Positions 58,964 through 64,000 of a stretch of DNA of 64,000 bases are shown here, one piece after another; position 1 is the stretch's first letter; each line of letters begins with the position of its first letter. The translations under genes were made by a program, and so were the position numbers. This DNA is from Arthrobotrys musiformis. Its lineage: Eukaryota > Ascomycota > Orbiliomycetes > Orbiliales > Orbiliaceae. The notes under the pieces were generated by a model that was given only the letters and a program-made list of their open reading frames with translations, had not been told where the DNA came from and made no database searches. The stretch is taken from assembly GCA_036971715.1 (NCBI GenBank), contig JAVHJL010000008.1, forward strand, positions 1,426,001-1,490,000, in the 5' to 3' direction.

Positions 58964-60878
58964 ATGGCCAGCGCGTACGCGTCCAGCTTATATAGCTCTA
59001 GCCCGGCCCCGGAAGATCAAGTTTTTCGATTACCAGATCTGCCGCCGGAACTCATAATTTCGGTGATTAGACATATGGTACGATATATATAACTCCTTGC
59101 GATCGTACTAATAGCTATGGAAGCCAAGTTGCACTGTTGCGGAACGATGCTAACTAATATAATATATCTGGCGACATGTATAGAGCCGCAAAAGCCTATC
59201 CCAGTTATGTCTCACCAGTCGAGGTTTTCTCTCATACTGCCAGCCATTACTCTATGAAACGGTGGACCTCCGTCTGCGTAAAGACCTTGGATTGGACCCG
59301 TGCCATTCACAGGCCCTTCTAAGTCAGAACCATACAGGCTTAGAATACGTTAAACATTTCATAGTATCAGGGGAAGTATCGTGGGAACTACCAGGGGGAC
59401 TATCAGGGGAAGCATCAGAGGTAGTATCGATATCAGGCCCTGCATACGTATCCCTGCAGCAGTTTCAAGACCAATCCATTCTGTGTATATTGCGCAACAT
59501 CCCTCGAAACAAACTGCGCTCATTTATGTAAGTACGGTCGAGATCGCTTAAATTTATAAACTTAAGGGGGCTACGATAGGCTCTAATGGCATCTGTACAG
59601 TTGGTCTACAAATGTAGAAATGTCATTTTACATTACGGAGGAACTCTGTAAAAATCAACAGAGATTAGAGGGGTTCTGGGCCCCGAGGAACGATAGTTGC
59701 GTCGATGGCAAAGTTTTATTAGACTTTTCAGATCTTTCTCTCAAATGGAAACTTAAGCACATACACATCATCGATATTAGCCGCTCCCCGTGGCTCGAAT
59801 TCATATTCCGAATGATTCGAATGTCAGCAACAAGTCTCGAGACACTGTCGCTTGAGTTTTCAGACGTTTTTTTAGATTTCTTAAGAGAGGAATTAGTTGA
59901 TATCAGCGGGCTTGGGAGTGAAATACCCCAGCTTGATTACTATGAAGCCAGCTGGGGTACCATTGCCGCTACCCAGCTTGGAATGGATTTCACCACAGCT
60001 GAGTTACAACCCGCCACAGATAATGCACCGCTAGCCCCATTATTGCGGTACCTCTCCCTCCGAGGGTTCGATGAAAGTTTTTTCACAGAGTTTCCATGGC
60101 TTAGAAAGGCGATTGATTTCACAAGGCTGGAGGTTTTAAAAGTAAAGGATTCTGGCGATATGCCTAGCTTAGGCAGGTGTTTACTAGATGGACAGCTCCG
60201 CCTGACGACCTTTCACCTCTTCCGCTCCATAAACGAGGCCCAGATTGTCGAAATTCTCATTTCATTCAATGGGCTGGAGGAATTGGTCCTCGAAGGTAAA
60301 TGCGAGGATGCGGGTCGTATGGCTCTGGCTATCAGCAATCATAAAAACTCACTGAGGCGCCTTTATTGGCACCCAACTAGTAACAATGGCCGCATAGAAG
60401 TAGCGCCAGACATGAGGTCTTCCTTTTTTGGTGGGTTGGAACATCTAATAGAATTAGCAATCTCTAGTTCATTGGTAAGAAAAACCCATATATATGTCAA
60501 CGAAAAAAGAACTTTCCGTTAGATTAACGAGAGTATATATGTGCATATACGCATGCGATCTAGGCTTCCTTCCGTCAGAAACAAATGTCGAATCTCAAGT
60601 TTATTTGGTTGCTAAGAAAGTATGATGGTCCTGTACATCTCGAACAGGAGAACGCATTCGCGTCAAAGGCCTTTAAAATCTTTCGGAGGCTGGATTACCT
60701 ATTGGTTGGGCAGAAGGAGATATTCAATCTAAAAGAAAAGATGCGGAGAGTTATGCGTAGGCCTGGACGAATTCATTCCGTAGAACAGAATTTTGGCCAC
60801 GTCTCCAAAGAGCGCGGGAAATATTATAAACTTTTAAGATTGGATATCCCATGGATGCCTACAGGTATAGACAGATAA
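58964..60878 (+). CDS. F-box protein with LRR-like C-terminus
   Basis: Exons 58964-59077, 59184-59527, 59601-60474 and 60579-60878 give 543 aa, phases consistent. The F-box spans about 20-65 and is split by intron 1: FRLPDLPPELIISVIRHM joined to SRKSLSQLCLTSRGFLSYCQ and PLLYETVDL, a typical fungal F-box. The rest has irregular leucine-rich segments (LKHIHIIDISRSPWLEF, SLETLSLEFSDVFLDFL, LLRYLSLRGFDESFF, LEVLKVKDSG, LEELVLEGK) as in LRR-type substrate receptors of SCF ligases. The last intron (104 nt) and final exon are less certain than the rest; without that splice the protein would stop at 60522. It lies 822 bp after the MurE homologue. Confidence 0.78.
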
Positions 60879-61804
60879 GTATGTATCAAAAATATAACCA
60901 CAAACTTAGTATGACCCCAGAGTTCTCTGTTAACGATTCGAATTAATTCCCTTGGCTCTAGGACAGTTTCTGCATTATGATCATATGAAATGATGCCCCT
61001 ACATAATTCGACTCTAAAACAACGTACATCATTACACGCATATGTTTGTCAGTACATACATTTATTTATTTTTAGCAGTCTCGGCACTGTATTTTTAGAA
61101 AGCCCCTCTAATCCCTGAATATATAACTATATATATACTACTAGGAGTAATTAGATGGATGAAGCGATTCAATTGATCAATTTAAGTTTATAAAATAATA
61201 AATAGAACGGCATACTATCTGTATAGACTAGCTATAACCCTGTGCAGGAGACAAGTCATAACGTTAGTGCACTAGCTCAAGAGCTCTCACATAACGTTAC
61301 CCCCCAGCTTTGAATTCGAGCTGTGAAGCTCGAAGGCTGTAACATGAATGAAATGTCGGATAAACCCCGAATAACCGTAGATATATAGCACCCAATACGT
61401 AAATGCAACATAATCAACTCAATATATCCAATACTGTTGGCATTCATAGGATTCAGGCGACTGATCATACAAAGCCGGGACAACGTCTAGACGTCCCCAA
61501 ACGCTTACAGAATTGAGTCATCGGGCAGCTATGAAGAGCCCCGGGAACGGGACTATGGAGAGCCTACGGAGCGCTCTTATTTTATACCAGAGATACAGCG
61601 CGCTGGCTACGTTCCCACAAACTTTTTTTTTTTTCCGACTACAAGACCGGACTCCAGACGACTAACTTCCTCTCCTCAATCCTTTCTCATTCACCATCCT
61701 TCTTCTCCTCAATTCGAACTCCATTCCAGAGCCAGATAGCCATCTAGCAAACCCAACCATCACTTATTTCATCCAAAAATCATCAATCATCATCATCAGC
61801 AACC
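60879..61804. other. Intergenic region, 926 bp
   Basis: AT-rich to about 61450, with no coding signal. The last 150 bp before the methyltransferase are C/T-rich (61660-61800), typical of a fungal core promoter and 5' UTR. A T12 tract lies near 61624. Confidence 0.65.
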
Positions 61805-62835
61805 ATGAAAGACGAAATTGCAGTCCTCTATCCTAACGAAACCGTCTCGATGGCTATTCTCAAATACTGTCGTGAGAAGTCTGTTCCTCTCCCGGAGCAT
61901 ATCAATAAACATGCGGAACTCACTGAGAAGGAGCTTGGTGACAAATCCGAAATGATGGTCTCCCGCCTTCAGGCGCAATACCTTGTTTGGACTGCCCGCA
62001 GTTTCAACGCTAAAAAAAGTGAGTACTCCGGCGTATTCTAAAGCTCTCTTTGAAGTTGTTGTGAGTTGACGCTGACTAAATAATTCTTAACCAGTCCTCG
62101 AAGTCGGGTGCTTCACCGGCTTCAGCGCTTTGGCCTTTGCTGAGGCGCTCAAGGATATCGATGGAGCAAAAGTAATTATTTGTTCTCCATTCAGTAAAAA
62201 TCAGCCTTAAAGGTTGATTTAGGCTTACCATGGCTTACATATACAAAAAATAGATTGTCACAATGGACATTAACGAGGAAACTGGCAATATTGCCCGTAA
62301 GGCCTTCCAGGAAGCCGGGGTTGACCATATCGTTTCCTTCATTCTTGGACCCGCTGAGACGACGTAAGATCCCCTTCGCAATTGAATTCTCAATTGAATG
62401 TTCAGAAGATGCGGCTGACATACCGAATTATCCACAGTCTCGCTGGACTAGTTGCCGAGGGGCCATTTGACCTGGTGTTCTTAGACGCCAACAAAGAGTA
62501 AGTTTATATCAACCCTAGCTGGTCCCATACACCTGGTAATCATTTTATCTAACACTATCGTTTTTTCACAAAAATATAGCGGGTACTTGACCTGTTTCAA
62601 CACCATCCTCGAGCTTGGACTCTTACGTCAAGGCGGTATTCTGATCGCGGACAACGTGCTCAAGAAGGGCCTCATTGTTAATACGACTGATCAGAACCCC
62701 AGCCTCTCAGACGATTATGCGATGGGAAAGGTACCCTATATCAAGGAATTCAACACCGCCATTGCCAACGACCCGCGTGTCGAAACTTTCTTCCTCCCCG
62801 TTTTTGACGGGTTGGCTTTGGTTAGGCTTTTGTAA
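61805..62835 (+). CDS. SAM-dependent O-methyltransferase, CCoAOMT (family 3) type
   Basis: Exons 61805-62018, 62095-62171, 62254-62363, 62438-62497 and 62580-62835 encode 238 aa, the normal size for this family; all phases agree. The SAM site ILEVGCFTGFSALAFAEAL (72-90) is formed across intron 1. The acidic motif VTMDINEE binds the SAM ribose. The metal site is represented by FLDANKDGY (completed across intron 4) and IADNVL. Relatives methylate catechol-type hydroxyls of phenolic substrates with Mg or Ca. The natural substrate here is unknown; no biosynthetic backbone gene (PKS, NRPS, terpene cyclase) lies in the window. No signal peptide, so probably cytosolic. Confidence 0.92.
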
Positions 62836-64000
62836 CCTACGAGAGCATGCTCTACCTCTCTCGGCCCGACTTTGCAGGATCCATTTGATACGTCTGGGGG
62901 TCTCCAACTCTCTTCATGATTTTTTCTTCATCCTTTCATTTTCTACAAGGCCTGTTATTTTCTTCAACGAAAGGGTCTATCACAACGCATGGTATCGCAG
63001 GTTTATTTTCTTTACGGGTTTACTTTCTTTCTTTCATTCATGTATGTCCGCCTCTAGCTAGCTAGATACACGAATCTATACAAGCCGGCGGTCATTATGG
63101 AATGACCTTTTTCCTCCATCTCGGTTCATAAATTCGGAGAACACTGCTTTACCAATGATGGTAAATATGAAATCCCACTCGTCATGCCCTCTCATAGCAT
63201 AACGGACACATCGAGGCTCTCGCCTCCATACCTCGCAACTTTGTCTTAGTAGTAATAAGACTACGGTCGATCAGCCTCCCCTGTAGCCGCCCCTCCCCTA
63301 AACCCCTTCCACACATACCGCCCCCCATCGCCACTCCAAATCCACCAATTACAAGAGCTAGAGTCTAAATGAACCGTACCGTCGACACAGCGAGCTAAAA
63401 GGGTAAGGGCAAAAAGAATAGCTGCCAGGCACGCCAGCTCTCCTTCTTAAACCCCATCCTCTCAGCCCGCTGTGTAAACGATAAAGTCCTATTTAGGCCC
63501 TTATCTCCTTATAATCAGTATCCACCCGCGAATCTCTGATCCAGCAAACGCCAGAGGCACAAGATCGCGGAGAAGGAGTTTCATGATTTATATATTTATT
63601 TCTCCACCACGAAATTTCGCGAACTGAGTTACCAGTCTTCGACAAAATGTAAAAAAAAAAGCTTGAGGTAACCCTCAAAAGAAAAAAAGGATTCCCACAA
63701 CAGCACACACACACCCACCCCACGACCCACTTGCGAGCACAAGAAAAAGTCGAACCCGGCGTGCTTCGGATTAAAGCATCCTTTCAGCCCACGCACATGA
63801 TACTTGCAGACGGTTCGTGGAACACGCCATGCAAAAATCGAGTAGATCTAGACCAATGATATGGCTGCTGTATCTTGATCGTATTTATTTATTTATTTAT
63901 TTTTTTTTTTATAAGTTCCCACCACACGAAACCAGTGTCTGAATCCGGCCGAGCCTTAGTGAAGACAGAAAGCCATTATCGCGCCAGGCGAACGCGTTTA
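62836..64000. other. Right-end non-coding region, 1.2 kb
   Basis: This is the 3' side of the methyltransferase followed by DNA with no supportable gene. A (TATT)5 repeat lies at 63882-63901 followed by a T tract. The GTCGAACCCG word at 63748-63757 resembles a tRNA T-loop in reverse, but no cloverleaf forms. Confidence 0.6.
63882..63901. repeat. (TATT)5 microsatellite
   Basis: Five perfect TATT units followed by a run of T, in non-coding DNA near the right edge. Confidence 0.95.

Noticed and set aside
63740..63830. Reverse-strand tRNA-like region (GGGTTCGAC)
   Set aside because: The T-stem does not pair and no D-arm is present; anticodon-like CTGAAAG appears by chance.
1..64000. CRISPR arrays, operons, bacterial terminators
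   Set aside because: The sequence is eukaryotic nuclear DNA; no spaced direct-repeat array of suitable unit length was seen.

Overview
This is nuclear DNA of a filamentous ascomycete (Pezizomycotina). Most genes carry short spliceosomal introns, usually 55-110 nt, with GTRNGT donors and CTAAC/CTAAT-type branch points (perfect TACTAAC copies near 4095, 20313 and 20745). The gene set is fungal: Kre2-type mannosyltransferase, Spc97/98 gamma-tubulin component, GCK kinase, condensin Cnd3, Cdc23, NACHT-ankyrin receptor, F-box genes. Wide gene-poor gaps and an NACHT-ANK receptor would fit an early-diverging class such as Pezizomycetes or Orbiliomycetes, but the class is inference. All exon coordinates come from reading splice signals, reading phase and family similarity by eye; no alignment or transcript data were used.

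Layout. 1-248 (-): 5' end of glycogen synthase. 3907-5133 (+): sulfite oxidase. 5697-6836 (-): NMN adenylyltransferase. 9460-10768 (-): Golgi mannosyltransferase. 11447-14547 (+): gamma-tubulin complex component (GCP5/Mod21-like). 19765-24269 (+): large Ste20/GCK kinase. 27033-33162 (-): a seven-exon NOD-like receptor of about 1881 residues (helical N-terminus, NACHT, ankyrins, SPRY). 35339-37516 (+): a membrane-anchored A1 aspartic-protease homologue that has lost both catalytic aspartates. 38199-39520 (+): mitochondrial-type cysteine synthase. 39693-43868 (-): FGAM synthase (ADE6). 44409-47855 (+): condensin subunit Cnd3. 48390-49575 (-): farnesyl diphosphate synthase. 51353-53577 (+): APC8/Cdc23. 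54152-55771 (+): F-box protein. 56540-58141 (+): an intronless, full-length homologue of bacterial MurE. 58964-60878 (+): second F-box protein. 61805-62835 (+): CCoAOMT-type O-methyltransferase.

Most of the window is housekeeping (sulfur, NAD, purine and isoprenoid metabolism, mitosis) with no sign of an operon or a classical biosynthetic cluster. Two stretches look accessory. One is 27-37.5 kb, where the NLR and the catalytically dead protease-like surface protein are transcribed divergently from a 2.2 kb gap; both look like recognition modules rather than enzymes. The other is 54-61 kb, where the MurE homologue sits between two F-box genes. MurE adds meso-diaminopimelate (or lysine) to UDP-MurNAc-dipeptide in peptidoglycan synthesis, a polymer fungi do not make. 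The fungal copy keeps the ATP-binding, carbamylated-lysine and DNPR diaminopimelate-recognition motifs, so it is either a transferred gene with a new job or part of an undescribed pathway. It is the main candidate for a new system.
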